Part shown: in pieces, positions 1 through 7,788 of the stretch
How positions within the stretch are numbered: the first letter of the stretch is position 1
Layout of the letters: every line of letters starts with the position of its first letter
Source of the DNA: Streptomyces scabiei 87.22
Lineage (GTDB): Bacteria; Actinomycetota; Actinomycetes; Streptomycetales; Streptomycetaceae
Reading direction: 5' to 3'
Length of the DNA: 64,000 bases
NCBI RefSeq assembly: GCF_000091305.1
Contig: NC_013929.1
Span: forward strand, 7,254,001-7,318,000
Program-made: the position numbers and the translations under genes
Notes under the pieces: model-generated
Seen by the model: only the letters and a program-made list of their open reading frames with translations
Database searches by the model: none
What the model was told of the DNA's origin: nothing

Positions 1-1
1 C

Positions 2-622
2 ATCAAGCACGACATCGCGCTGCACGTCGCCCACACCAACGCCGACACCGCCGACCCCGGCGTCAGCGACGCCCTCGCCGGCGCGCTCGGCCTCAGGGTC
101 GTACGCCCCCTCGTACCGGACGCCGCCGACCCCGCCGGACGGCGCGGTCTCGGCCGGGTCTGCGAGCTGGACCACCCGCTGACGGTCCGGGAACTGGCCG
201 CGCGGGCCGCCGAGCGGCTGCCGGCCACCGCCCAGGGCATCCGCGTCGCCGGCGATCCCGACGCGGTCGTCCGCACCGTGGCCGTCAGCGGCGGCTCCGG
301 CGACAGCCTCTTCGACGACGTCCGCGCGGCCGGTGTCGACGCCTTCCTCACCGCCGACCTGCGCCACCACCCCGCCTCCGAGGCCGTCGCACGCGGCACG
401 GAAGGCGCCCACACGCCTCTCGCGCTGCTCGACGCGGCGCACTGGGCCACCGAGTGGCCCTGGTGCGAGCTGGCGGCCGCCCAGCTCGACGAGATCTCCG
501 ACCGGGAGGGGTGGGGCCTGCGTGTCCACGTCTCCGGGACGGTCACCGACCCCTGGACCGCCCACGCGGCGTCCGCCCACCCGTCGCCCACTTCTTCTGA
601 CCCACTGGGAGCCCCCAACTGA
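2..622 (+). CDS. NIF3-like dinuclear metal centre protein, C-terminal part
   Basis: The reading frame is open from base 2, so the start lies outside the window; about 206 residues remain. Seen: the segment begins with a stretch ending in 'HVAHTNAD', which resembles the metal-site region of NIF3/YbgI-family proteins, and later carries 'DAFLTADLRHH', the conserved C-terminal strand-loop of that family. NIF3 proteins form hexameric toroids with two metal ions per subunit; their physiological substrate is unsettled and some are annotated as type 2 GTP cyclohydrolase I. The stop codon (620-622) overlaps the probable CTG start of the next gene by four bases, indicating translational coupling, an arrangement common in actinobacteria where nif3 precedes a C4 zinc-ribbon protein. 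Family assignment is strong; function is not. Confidence 0.85.
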   Translation: MKHDIALHVAHTNADTADPGVSDALAGALGLRVVRPLVPDAADPAGRRGLGRVCELDHPLTVRELAARAAERLPATAQGIRVAGDPDAVVRTVAVSGGSGDSLFDDVRAAGVDAFLTADLRHHPASEAVARGTEGAHTPLALLDAAHWATEWPWCELAAAQLDEISDREGWGLRVHVSGTVTDPWTAHAASAHPSPTSSDPLGAPN

Positions 623-1362
623 ACGCCGAGCCCGCCGACCAGATCCGACTCCTCGACGTCCAGGGCCTGGACGTACGTCTGCAGCAGCTCGCGCACCGGC
701 GGAGGTCGCTGCCCGAGCACGCCGAGATCGAGTCGCTGACGAAGGACCACACCCAGCTGCGCGACCTGCTCGTGGCCGCGCAGACCGAGGAGAGCGACAC
801 CGCCCGCGAGCAGACCAAGGCCGAGCAGGACGTGGACCAGGTGCGGCAGCGCGCCGTCCGCGACCAGCAGCGCCTGGACTCGGGCGCCGTCTCCTCCCCG
901 AAGGACCTGGAGAACCTCCAGCGCGAGATCGCCTCCCTCGCCAAGCGACAGGGCGACCTGGAGGACATCGTTCTGGAGGTCATGGAGCGCCGCGAGTCCA
1001 CGCAGGAGCGGGTCGCCGAGCTGACCGAGCGGGTCGGTGCCGTGCAGGGCAAGGTCGACGACGCCACCGCGCGCCGGGACGCCGCGTTCGAGGAGATCGA
1101 CGGCGAGGTGGCGACGGTGACGAAGGAGCGCGAGGTCATCGCGGCGGCCGTCCCCGCGGACCTGCTCAAGCTCTACGACAAGCTGCGCGACCAGCAGGGC
1201 GGCATCGGCGCGGCCAAGCTGTACCAGCGCACCTGCCAGGGCTGCCGCCAGGAGCTGTCGATCACCGACTTCAACGACGTCCGCAAGGCCACGTCCGACA
1301 CGGTCGTCCGCTGCGAGAACTGCGGCCGCATCCTGGTGCGGACCTCCGAGTCCGGCCTCTAG
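619..1362 (+). CDS. C4-type zinc-ribbon coiled-coil protein (DUF164-like), probable CTG start
   Basis: A cytosolic protein of about 247 residues. Seen: a long, charged, heptad-like helical region (roughly residues 5-175) followed by a C-terminal zinc ribbon with two CxxC pairs ('CQGC' and 'CENC'), the hallmark of the DUF164/zf-RING_7 family encoded beside NIF3 in many bacteria. The first ATG in frame is at 772, but translation from 619 gives 'LNAEPADQIRLLDVQ', which looks like the conserved start of this family, so an ATG start at 772 would remove about 51 family-typical residues. No ATG, GTG or TTG is available in frame between the upstream stop and 772, so CTG at 619, overlapping the NIF3 stop, is the best start. 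A nucleic-acid-binding or scaffold role is inferred; none is proven by the sequence. Confidence 0.85.
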   Translation: MNAEPADQIRLLDVQGLDVRLQQLAHRRRSLPEHAEIESLTKDHTQLRDLLVAAQTEESDTAREQTKAEQDVDQVRQRAVRDQQRLDSGAVSSPKDLENLQREIASLAKRQGDLEDIVLEVMERRESTQERVAELTERVGAVQGKVDDATARRDAAFEEIDGEVATVTKEREVIAAAVPADLLKLYDKLRDQQGGIGAAKLYQRTCQGCRQELSITDFNDVRKATSDTVVRCENCGRILVRTSESGL

Positions 1363-1383
1363 CGGCGGCAAGGGGCTGTCGGC

Positions 1384-2862
1384 GTGCGGGAGTTCATCGT
1401 CGAGGCCGACGGCGGTTCCCGGGGCAACCCGGGGCCCGCGGGCTACGGCTCCGTCGTCCTCGACGCGGTGACGGGCGAGACGCTGGTGGAGGCCGCCGAG
1501 TACATCGGCGTCGCCACCAACAACGTCGCCGAGTACCGCGGGCTCATCGCGGGCCTGAAGGCGGCGTACGAGCTGGACCCGGAGGCGTCCGTCCGGGTCC
1601 GGATGGACTCCAAGCTGGTCGTCGAGCAGCTGTCGGGCCGCTGGAAGATCAAGCACCCCGACATGAAGCCGCTCGCCGCCGAGGCCGCACGGGTCTTCCC
1701 GCCCGGCCGCGTGACGTACGAGTGGATGCCGCGGGAGCAGAACAAGCACGCCGACCGGCTGGCCAATGAGGCGATGGACGCCGGCAAGCGCGGCGAACAG
1801 TGGTCGCCCGCCGCGTCCACCGCGGACCTGGACACACGCGCGTCCCGGTCCGCCGCGGCCGCCGCACCCGAGCCGTCCGGGCCGCCCGGCGACGCGACGG
1901 CGGGCGCGGCGCTGGCGAGGGCCGCGCTGGCGGGATCCAAGGGGAAGCCCACGTCAACCGGGGGCAGGACCGGCACCGATTCCTCTGGTGGCGGCCGGTC
2001 TGCCGGCGCCGATTCCTCCGATGGCGGCCGTTCCGCCGAGCCCCCGTCCGATGGCGGCAGCCGATCCGCCGGGGCCCGCACCCCAGGCACTGGCGACGGC
2101 TCCCGAAGCACGGCCCATGGCCCCCGCACCACCGCCGACGGCCCCCGCACCAGCACCACCGCCGCCGTCGATGCCACCTCCGCTGCCGCCGCTGATCTCC
2201 GGGCCGCCAAGAACGTCGCCTCCGTCGCCCCCGACCTGGGGACCCCGGCCACCTTCGTGCTGCTGCGGCACGGCGAGACGCCGCTCACCCCGCAGAAGCG
2301 GTTCTCGGGGAGCGGTGGTTCGGATCCGTCGCTCTCCGAGGTCGGCCGGTACCAGGCCGAGCGGGTCGCCGCCGCGCTCGCCGCGCGCGGCACGATCCAG
2401 GAGGTCGTGTCGTCGCCGCTGGCCCGCTGCCGCGAAACGGCGGGCATCGTCGCCGCCCGGCTCGGCCTCGGCATGACCGTCGAGGACGGGCTGCGGGAGA
2501 CGGACTTCGGCGCATGGGAAGGGCTGAGCTTCGGTGAGGTGCGGGAGCGGTACCCGGACGACATGAACGCCTGGCTGGCCTCCCCGGACGCCGAACCCAC
2601 CGGCGGCGGCGAGAGCTTCGCTGCCGTCGCGCACCGCGTCGCCGCCACCCGCGACGCACTGGCCGCGGCCCACCGGGGCCGGACCGTCCTGCTCGTCAGC
2701 CACGTCACGCCGATCAAGACCCTCGTCCGGCTGGCGCTCGGCGCGCCCCCCGAGTCCCTCTTCCGCATGGAACTCTCGGCGGCATCCCTGTCGGCCCTGG
2801 CCTACTACGCCGACGGCAACGCCACCCTCCGTCTCCTCAACGACACCTCACACCTGCGCTGA
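1384..2862 (+). CDS. Bifunctional RNase H / histidine (acid) phosphatase
   Basis: A two-domain protein of 492 residues starting with GTG. The N-terminal part (1-131) is RNase HI-like: D9 in 'EADGGSRGNPG', E50 in 'NNVAEYRG', D75 in 'MDSKLVV' and D124 in 'KHADRLA' supply the four catalytic acids, so it should cleave the RNA strand of RNA-DNA hybrids. The C-terminal part (about 288-492) is a histidine phosphatase with the catalytic R295-H296-G297-E298 motif. Between them lies a low-complexity linker of about 150 residues rich in Ser, Gly, Ala and Pro, with degenerate 'SxGGRSA' repeats. Fusions of these two enzymes are known in actinobacteria, where the phosphatase half is linked to alpha-ribazole phosphatase-like activity. 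The gene follows the zinc-ribbon gene by 21 bases, probably in one operon. Its last 15 bases overlap the end of the convergent aldolase gene. Confidence 0.95.
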   Translation: MREFIVEADGGSRGNPGPAGYGSVVLDAVTGETLVEAAEYIGVATNNVAEYRGLIAGLKAAYELDPEASVRVRMDSKLVVEQLSGRWKIKHPDMKPLAAEAARVFPPGRVTYEWMPREQNKHADRLANEAMDAGKRGEQWSPAASTADLDTRASRSAAAAAPEPSGPPGDATAGAALARAALAGSKGKPTSTGGRTGTDSSGGGRSAGADSSDGGRSAEPPSDGGSRSAGARTPGTGDGSRSTAHGPRTTADGPRTSTTAAVDATSAAAADLRAAKNVASVAPDLGTPATFVLLRHGETPLTPQKRFSGSGGSDPSLSEVGRYQAERVAAALAARGTIQEVVSSPLARCRETAGIVAARLGLGMTVEDGLRETDFGAWEGLSFGEVRERYPDDMNAWLASPDAEPTGGGESFAAVAHRVAATRDALAAAHRGRTVLLVSHVTPIKTLVRLALGAPPESLFRMELSAASLSALAYYADGNATLRLLNDTSHLR

Positions 2863-3618
2863 ACGGCGGCCCCCGAGGCCCGCAGCCTCCCGCGCCAGCT
2901 TCTCGATCCGCGCCCAGTCCCGCGCGGCCACGGCGTCGGGCGGCAGCATCCAGGTTCCGCCCACACAGCCGACGTTGGGGAGCCCGAGATACTCCGGGGC
3001 GTTGTCCGGCCCGACCCCTCCGGTGGGACAGAAGCGCGCCTGCGGCAGCGGCCCGGCGAGCGACCTCAGATATGCCGTACCGCCCGCCGCTTCGGCCGGG
3101 AAGAACTTCATCTCCCGCACCCCGCGTTCCAGGAGCGCCACGACCTCCGACGCGGTCGACACCCCCGGCAGGTACGGCACCCCGGACGCCCGCATCGCCC
3201 GCAGCAGCATGTCCGTCCACCCCGGACTGACCAGGAAACGCCCGCCCGCCGCGACGGACTCGGTCACCTGCTGGGGCGTGATGACGGTCCCCACGCCGAC
3301 CACCGCCCCCGGAACCTCCGCCGAGATCGCCCGTACGGCGTCGAGCGCACCCGGCGTCCGCAGGGTCACCTCGATCGCCGGCAACCCGCCCGCGACCAGC
3401 GCCCGCGCGAGCGGCACGGCGTCGGCGGGATCGTCGACGACGACCACGGGCAGGACGGGCGCCAGGCCGAGGACGGAGCCACGCGAGGAAACCGACGCGT
3501 GTGAAGAAACCGACGCGTGTGAAGAAACCGACGCGGGCGAAGAAACCGACGCGTGTGAAGAAACCGACGCGGGCGAAGAAGCAGACGCGGGTGACGACGA
3601 CGGGGGCGATGTGGACAT
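2848..3618 (-). CDS. eda: 2-dehydro-3-deoxyphosphogluconate (KDPG) aldolase with repeat-bearing N-terminus
   Basis: A class I aldolase of 256 residues that splits KDPG to pyruvate and glyceraldehyde 3-phosphate (Entner-Doudoroff and uronate pathways). Seen: E83 in 'IEVTLRT', the 'SPGWTD' strand, and the Schiff-base lysine K171 in 'MKFFPAE', followed by 'CPTGGV' phosphate-binding residues. The catalytic core begins only at about residue 48. Residues 10-46 are a Ser/Ala/Val tract made by six tandem 18-bp repeats, not usual for the family. The chosen ATG (3616-3618) precedes that tract; a later start would be needed to exclude it, and none with a good ribosome site is evident. A 30-bp near-perfect palindrome sits 24 bases upstream and may bind a regulator. 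Enzyme identity is firm; the true N-terminus is less so. Confidence 0.9.
   Translation of the reverse strand: MSTSPPSSSPASASSPASVSSHASVSSPASVSSHASVSSHASVSSRGSVLGLAPVLPVVVVDDPADAVPLARALVAGGLPAIEVTLRTPGALDAVRAISAEVPGAVVGVGTVITPQQVTESVAAGGRFLVSPGWTDMLLRAMRASGVPYLPGVSTASEVVALLERGVREMKFFPAEAAGGTAYLRSLAGPLPQARFCPTGGVGPDNAPEYLGLPNVGCVGGTWMLPPDAVAARDWARIEKLAREAAGLGGRRSAQV
3485..3592. repeat. Six tandem 18-bp repeats inside eda
   Basis: The unit reads, on the plus strand, 'gaagaaaccgacgcgtgt', with copies at 3485, 3503, 3521, 3539, 3557 and 3575. The last bases alternate between gtgt and gggc/gggt, and the first and last copies carry substitutions. Each unit adds six residues (SVSSHA or SVSSPA type) to the aldolase N-terminus, so changes in copy number keep the frame. 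Confidence 0.95.
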
Positions 3619-3641
3619 GCCGTCATCCTGCCCGGGCGGTA

Positions 3642-3671
3642 CATCATGCACAACGACCGTTGCGCATGATG
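3642..3671. promoter_or_regulatory. 30-bp near-perfect palindrome upstream of eda
   Basis: The 14-base arms 3642-3655 (CATCATGCACAACG) and 3658-3671 (CGTTGCGCATGATG) pair at 13 of 14 positions around a 2-base centre. The core 'TTGCGCATGATGCAA' resembles operators of GntR- or IclR-type regulators, which often control sugar-acid catabolism. It lies 24 bases before the eda start and just after the yaaA stop. The regulator is not identified in this window. Confidence 0.5.
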
Positions 3672-3694
3672 CAATGCAACAGGCTGGCGGGGCC

Positions 3695-4477
3695 TCAGTG
3701 GACCTCGTCCACCAGCACATCCAACGTCCACGCCTTCCCCGCCCCCACCGGCGGCTCCACCTCCACCACGTACCCCAGGTCACGCAGCGCCTCCACCAGC
3801 TCCGCCGGGCCCTTGGGCGCGATCCCGGCCGACAGCAGGCTCCGTACGATGCGGCCCTTGGTCGCCTTGTTGAAGTGGCTGACGACCTTCCGGGTGGGCG
3901 CGTGCAGCACCCGTACGGTCGCGGTCCGCCCGGCCACCTCGCCCTTCGGCCTCCACGCGGCCGTGTACGCCGAGGACCGCAGATCGAGTACGAGGCCGCC
4001 GCCGGCGGCCTCGGGGAGCGCGGACGCCATCGGCGTACGCCAGTGCGTGCCGAGCGCGCCGAGGCCGGGCAGCTTCACGCCCATCGAGCAGCGGTAGGAG
4101 GGGATCCGGTCCGTCACGCGCACGGCGCCCCACAGCCCCGAGAACACCAGCAGCGAGCGCGCCGCCCGCTGCTTCGCGGCCGTCTCCAGGGTGGCGAGGT
4201 CGAGGGCGTCGTACAGCACCCCCGTGTAGACCTGCCCGGCCGGCCGCGTCCCCGCCGTCAGCAGCTCCGCGTTCTTGGCGACCTCCCCGCGCAGCCCCTC
4301 GCTCAGCCCGAGCACCTCACGGGCCTTGTCCTCGTCACCGGCGCACAACTCCACCAGCTCACCGATCACCGCCTCCCGCGCCCCGGTGAGCGCGGGCAGC
4401 GACAGCCCCTCCAGCTTCAGGGGAGCGCCACCCGCGGAGGGGGCCTTGCCTTCGGACGGGGGCAGCAGGACGAGCAC
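3695..4477 (-). CDS. yaaA: YaaA family peroxide-stress protein
   Basis: A cytosolic protein of 260 residues. Seen: the family start 'LLPPSEGK' (residues 4-11), then 'SGLWGAVR' in the middle, and 'HFNKATKGR' near the C-terminus, all YaaA/DUF328 signatures; the length matches the family. In E. coli YaaA limits intracellular iron under hydrogen peroxide stress and its fold has DNA-binding character; a similar role here is inferred. The start is taken at the GTG at 4475-4477 because the family begins immediately at this motif; an upstream ATG would add 38 Arg/Pro-rich residues unlike the family. The gene is divergent from the RNB ribonuclease gene, with a 158-base shared upstream region. Confidence 0.9.
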   Translation of the reverse strand: MLVLLPPSEGKAPSAGGAPLKLEGLSLPALTGAREAVIGELVELCAGDEDKAREVLGLSEGLRGEVAKNAELLTAGTRPAGQVYTGVLYDALDLATLETAAKQRAARSLLVFSGLWGAVRVTDRIPSYRCSMGVKLPGLGALGTHWRTPMASALPEAAGGGLVLDLRSSAYTAAWRPKGEVAGRTATVRVLHAPTRKVVSHFNKATKGRIVRSLLSAGIAPKGPAELVEALRDLGYVVEVEPPVGAGKAWTLDVLVDEVH

Positions 4478-4635
4478 GGGGGCTCCTTGTTCTCGAGGGT
4501 TCCCGGGGCCCCGGCGCTCTCGGGCGTCTCGGGGGCACACGGGGTTCGGGCTCCGCGCCAGCGTACGGGGTGGGAAGGCGGGCCTCCGCAAGGCCAGGGG
4601 GTGCCGTCCCGCCCGCCCGGCCCTACGCTCGACCC

Positions 4636-6180
4636 ATGCCCCGCCGCCACCTCCGCGTCACGGGCGCCGCCGAGGCCCCGCTCCGGGCGGCCCTGCGCGC
4701 GCTGCGCGGGGAACTCGGCGTGCCCGACGCCTTCCCGCCCCAGGTCCTCACCGAGGCCGAGCAGGCCGCGACGTCACCGCGCCTGCCGTCGTACGACGCC
4801 ACGGACCTCCCCCTCTTCACCATCGACCCGCCCGCCTCCACCGACCTCGACCAGGCCATGCATCTGTCGCGGCGGCCTGCCGACGACGGCCATGGACGCC
4901 ACGGCGGCTACCGCGTCCGCTACGCCATCGCGGACGTCGCCGCCTTCGTCACCCCCGGCGGCGCCCTCGACGCCGAGGCCCACCGCCGGGTGACGACCCT
5001 CTACTTCCCCGACGGCAAGGTCCCCCTGCACCCCGCCCGCCTCTCCGAGAACGCGGCCAGCCTGCTCCCGGGGCACACCTGCCCGGCGGTCCTGTGGACC
5101 CTGGACCTCGACGCGGACGGCCGCACCGAGAGCGTGGACGTCCGCCGGGCCCTCGTACGCAGTCGCGCCAAGCTGAACTACGCCGACGTCCAGCGGAAGA
5201 TCGACGGAGGTACGGCCGAGGAACCCCTCGCCCTGCTGAAGGAGATCGGGCGGCTGCGTGAGCGCCTGGAGGTCGAACGCGGCGGCATCTCCCTCACCGT
5301 CCCCGAGCAGGAGGTCACCGAGCACCCCGCCCCGGAAGCCGGCGACACCCCTGACAGCGGCGACGGCGGCGACGGCGGTGTCGGCGGCGACGGCGGTGTC
5401 GAAGACGCACGCTACGAGCTGACCTACCGCACCCCTCTCCCCGCAGAGGGCTGGAACGCCCAGATCTCCCTCCTCACGGGCATGGCCGCCGCCGAACTGA
5501 TGCTCGCCCACGGCACCGGCATCCTGCGCACGCTCCCCGCCGCACCGGACGGCGCGGTCGGGCGCCTCCGCCGTACCGCCAAGGCCCTGCACATCGACTG
5601 GCCCCACCACGTCTCGTACGCGCAACTCGTCCGCTCCCTCGACCCGCACGACCCGCGCCACGCCGCCTTCCTCCTGGAGTGCACGACCCTGCTCCGGGGC
5701 GCGCACTACACGCCCTTCTGCGACGGCCGTCTCCCCGACATCACCACGCACTCCGCCGTCGCCGCCCCCTACGCCCACTGCACGGCCCCGCTCCGCCGCC
5801 TCGTGGACCGCTACGCCTCGGAGATCTGCCTCGCGGCTGCGGCCGGCACCCCGGCGCCCGACTGGGTCCTGTCGGCCTTCGACACCCTCCCCGACGAGAT
5901 GACCGCGGGCGCCCGGCGGGCCGGACGCGTGGAGCGCGAATGCGTCGACATCGTCGAGGCGGCGCTGCTGAGGGACCGGGTGGGGGAGGTCTTCGAGGGG
6001 TGCGTGGTGGACGTTGACGAGGAGCGACCGGCCTCCGGGACCGTGCAGTTGGAGACCCCGGCCGTCATCGGCCGAGTCGTGGGCGCCCCCGGCGACCGGC
6101 TGCCGCTGGGGGAGCGGCTGCGGGTCCGGCTCACGCAGGCCGCACCGGGAGCGGCGAAGGTGCGTTTCGTTCCGGCATGA
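4636..6180 (+). CDS. RNB-domain ribonuclease (RNase II/R-like, short form)
   Basis: A 514-residue protein resembling the catalytic core of 3'-5' exoribonucleases. Seen: 'TIDPPASTDLDQAM' at residues 62-75, matching the RNB metal-binding signature with D64, D70 and D72; a later 'CTAPLRRLVDRYAS' segment matches the conserved RNB C-terminal motif. N-terminal cold-shock domains and a long S1 domain are not apparent, as in the actinobacterial short form. A Gly/Asp tract ('DSGDGGDGGVGGDGG') near residues 238-256 looks like a lineage-specific insertion generated by GGCGAC-type repeats. The ATG at 4636 is preferred because the upstream alternative at 4570 adds Pro/Arg-rich sequence. Its last 50 bases overlap the convergent membrane-protein gene. 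Confidence 0.88.
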   Translation: MPRRHLRVTGAAEAPLRAALRALRGELGVPDAFPPQVLTEAEQAATSPRLPSYDATDLPLFTIDPPASTDLDQAMHLSRRPADDGHGRHGGYRVRYAIADVAAFVTPGGALDAEAHRRVTTLYFPDGKVPLHPARLSENAASLLPGHTCPAVLWTLDLDADGRTESVDVRRALVRSRAKLNYADVQRKIDGGTAEEPLALLKEIGRLRERLEVERGGISLTVPEQEVTEHPAPEAGDTPDSGDGGDGGVGGDGGVEDARYELTYRTPLPAEGWNAQISLLTGMAAAELMLAHGTGILRTLPAAPDGAVGRLRRTAKALHIDWPHHVSYAQLVRSLDPHDPRHAAFLLECTTLLRGAHYTPFCDGRLPDITTHSAVAAPYAHCTAPLRRLVDRYASEICLAAAAGTPAPDWVLSAFDTLPDEMTAGARRAGRVERECVDIVEAALLRDRVGEVFEGCVVDVDEERPASGTVQLETPAVIGRVVGAPGDRLPLGERLRVRLTQAAPGAAKVRFVPA

Positions 6181-6796
6181 ACTCCCGCAGCAGGCGCACG
6201 AGTTGATCGGACTCGTCGGCATGGAAGCGCACCAGGCGAACCTGCCTGGGGCGCCCGAAGAAGGTCAGGTACGTGACGGGATCGGCCAGTTCGACCGTGA
6301 CGGTGGTCTGCGAACTCATCGCCATGTTCAGCTCGCCGTCCCGCTTCTCGTGCGTCGTACGCAGCTCACGCCGTACCGAAGCGACGGCGTCGAGCGGCAC
6401 GCACAGATCCACGGTGGCGAAGCGGCGCAGGCGCAGGGTCGTGCCGGTGAGGACGTGGGGGCGGGTCACGGAAGCGGCGTGGAGGCCGACGACGATGAGG
6501 ATCGTGTAGAGGTCGAGGACGAGGAAGGCCCCGTGCGCGAGCGGAAATTCGCGCAGCAGTACGGCCATGGCCACGGTCTCGACGACACACACGAAGCCGA
6601 AGCCGAACATCATGGCCCCCTGTCCGCGCGCGTACCCGAACGCCTGCCCGCCGTCCCCGACCCCGTGCGGCAGCCGCGCCACCCAGCGCAACAGACTGAC
6701 CAGCAGCAGGAGTTCATGACGGACGAGCGAGCGGGCGACCCGATGGGCGCTCCTGAAACCTGTCGCTAGACCGGTCGCTGTACCGGACTTCCTCAT
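6131..6796 (-). CDS. Membrane protein of unknown function
   Basis: A protein of 221 residues. Seen: two hydrophobic stretches ('MMFGFGFVCVVETVAMAVLL' and 'AFLVLDLYTILIVVGLHAAS', roughly residues 60-110) suggesting a two-helix anchor, followed by a soluble C-terminal half rich in beta-type sequence ('LRLRRFATVDLCVPLDAVASV') that could be a PH-like fold. No catalytic motif is evident. Its ATG overlaps the stop of the MerR gene (ATGA, 6793-6796), so the two are almost certainly cotranscribed and translationally coupled; it may be the MerR target or partner. Its 3' end overlaps the convergent ribonuclease gene by 50 bases. Confidence 0.8.
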   Translation of the reverse strand: MRKSGTATGLATGFRSAHRVARSLVRHELLLLVSLLRWVARLPHGVGDGGQAFGYARGQGAMMFGFGFVCVVETVAMAVLLREFPLAHGAFLVLDLYTILIVVGLHAASVTRPHVLTGTTLRLRRFATVDLCVPLDAVASVRRELRTTHEKRDGELNMAMSSQTTVTVELADPVTYLTFFGRPRQVRLVRFHADESDQLVRLLREFMPERNAPSPLPVRPA

Positions 6797-7611
6797 GGGC
6801 GGTCCTCCCTCAGTGTCCGAAGCGTGCGGCGGATGGCCTCCGCCTGGGCAGGGGAGAAGTCGGCGTAGAAGGCGCGCAGAAAGCTGCTGCCGCCGCCCCC
6901 GGCACCCCCGGCACCACCGCCACCCCCACCACGACCGTCACTGCCGTCGATGTCCAGGTCGGTGTCCGGCGGGACCATGTCCGGGGGCACGAGTGCGGCG
7001 AGCACGCGGGCGGCCTCCGCCACGCGGGGGTCGTCGGGCTCGGCGTCGGCGAGCGCGTCGAGCAACGCGTACGCCTCACGCACCCGCTCCACCGCGCCGG
7101 GTGCGGCCATCATGCTCTCCAGCGCGGCAAGCATCGCGGCACGCGCCTCCGGCGTCGCCGTGGTCTCCAGCAACGCGAAGACCTCCCGGTCCTTGGCGGC
7201 CATCGGGGACTCCGGCACGGGCCCGAACCGCCCGAACAGCGAGGCCAGTTCGGGCGACACGGGCCCCTCGGCCGCCAGCCGCCCGGCGCGTGCGCCCTCG
7301 ATCAGGTCGCGCAGCCGCTCGCGCCGCTCGCGGATCTCCGTCTCCTGCCGGGCCAGATCCTCCTCCAGCTCGCCGAGCACCTCGACGAGCTCACGCCCGG
7401 CATCGTCCGCGAGCACGTCCCGCACCTCGGCCAGCCCGAGCCCCAGCTCCGTCAGCCGCCGGATCCGCGCAAGGACGACCGCGTGCCGCAAGGTGTAGTC
7501 CCGATACCCGTTCGCCCGCCGCTCCGGCTCCGGCAGGAGCCCGAGATGGTGGTAGTGCCGCACGGCCCGCGGTGTGACACCGACGGTCGCGGCCAGCTCT
7601 CCGATCCGCAT
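6793..7611 (-). CDS. MerR family transcriptional regulator
   Basis: A protein of 272 residues. Seen: the N-terminal winged helix-turn-helix 'MRIGELAATVGVTPRAVRHYHHLGLL' type sequence followed by 'RDYTLRHAVVLARIRRLTELGLGLAEV', diagnostic for MerR, then a coiled-coil dimerisation helix (about 80-125). The C-terminal region (130-272) is an Ala/Glu-rich effector domain with a Gly-rich insertion near residues 228-245. MerR proteins usually bind a dyad in the long spacer of a target promoter and often regulate themselves. A TTGAC-N11-GTCAA dyad lies 17 bases upstream of the start. It is coupled to the downstream membrane protein and divergent from an AraC gene. The ligand is unknown. Confidence 0.93.
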   Translation of the reverse strand: MRIGELAATVGVTPRAVRHYHHLGLLPEPERRANGYRDYTLRHAVVLARIRRLTELGLGLAEVRDVLADDAGRELVEVLGELEEDLARQETEIRERRERLRDLIEGARAGRLAAEGPVSPELASLFGRFGPVPESPMAAKDREVFALLETTATPEARAAMLAALESMMAAPGAVERVREAYALLDALADAEPDDPRVAEAARVLAALVPPDMVPPDTDLDIDGSDGRGGGGGGAGGAGGGGSSFLRAFYADFSPAQAEAIRRTLRTLREDRP

Positions 7612-7635
7612 GCGACCAGTAGAAACGTTGACGCT

Positions 7636-7717
7636 GCGGCAAGGTCAAGCGATGAGGAGCGGCAAGGTCAAACGGCGAGGTGCGGCAAGGTCAAGCGGCG
7701 AGGTGCGGCCGACCACG
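7636..7717. repeat. 23-bp direct repeats between the merR- and araC-type genes
   Basis: 'GCGGCAAGGTCAA' occurs at 7636, 7659 and 7682, exactly 23 bases apart, and a degenerate copy begins at 7705. The first copy forms a TTGAC-N11-GTCAA dyad (7628-7648) with the preceding bases. The exact period and the position in a divergent intergenic region suggest repeated regulator sites, perhaps for the MerR protein, but a simple tandem duplication is also possible. Confidence 0.7.
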
Positions 7718-7788
7718 AGGTGCGGTGACACCGGACTTCTCCGCGTCCGCCGGGCGTAGCCTGGAGACGGGCGAAGGGGGAGACCAGA

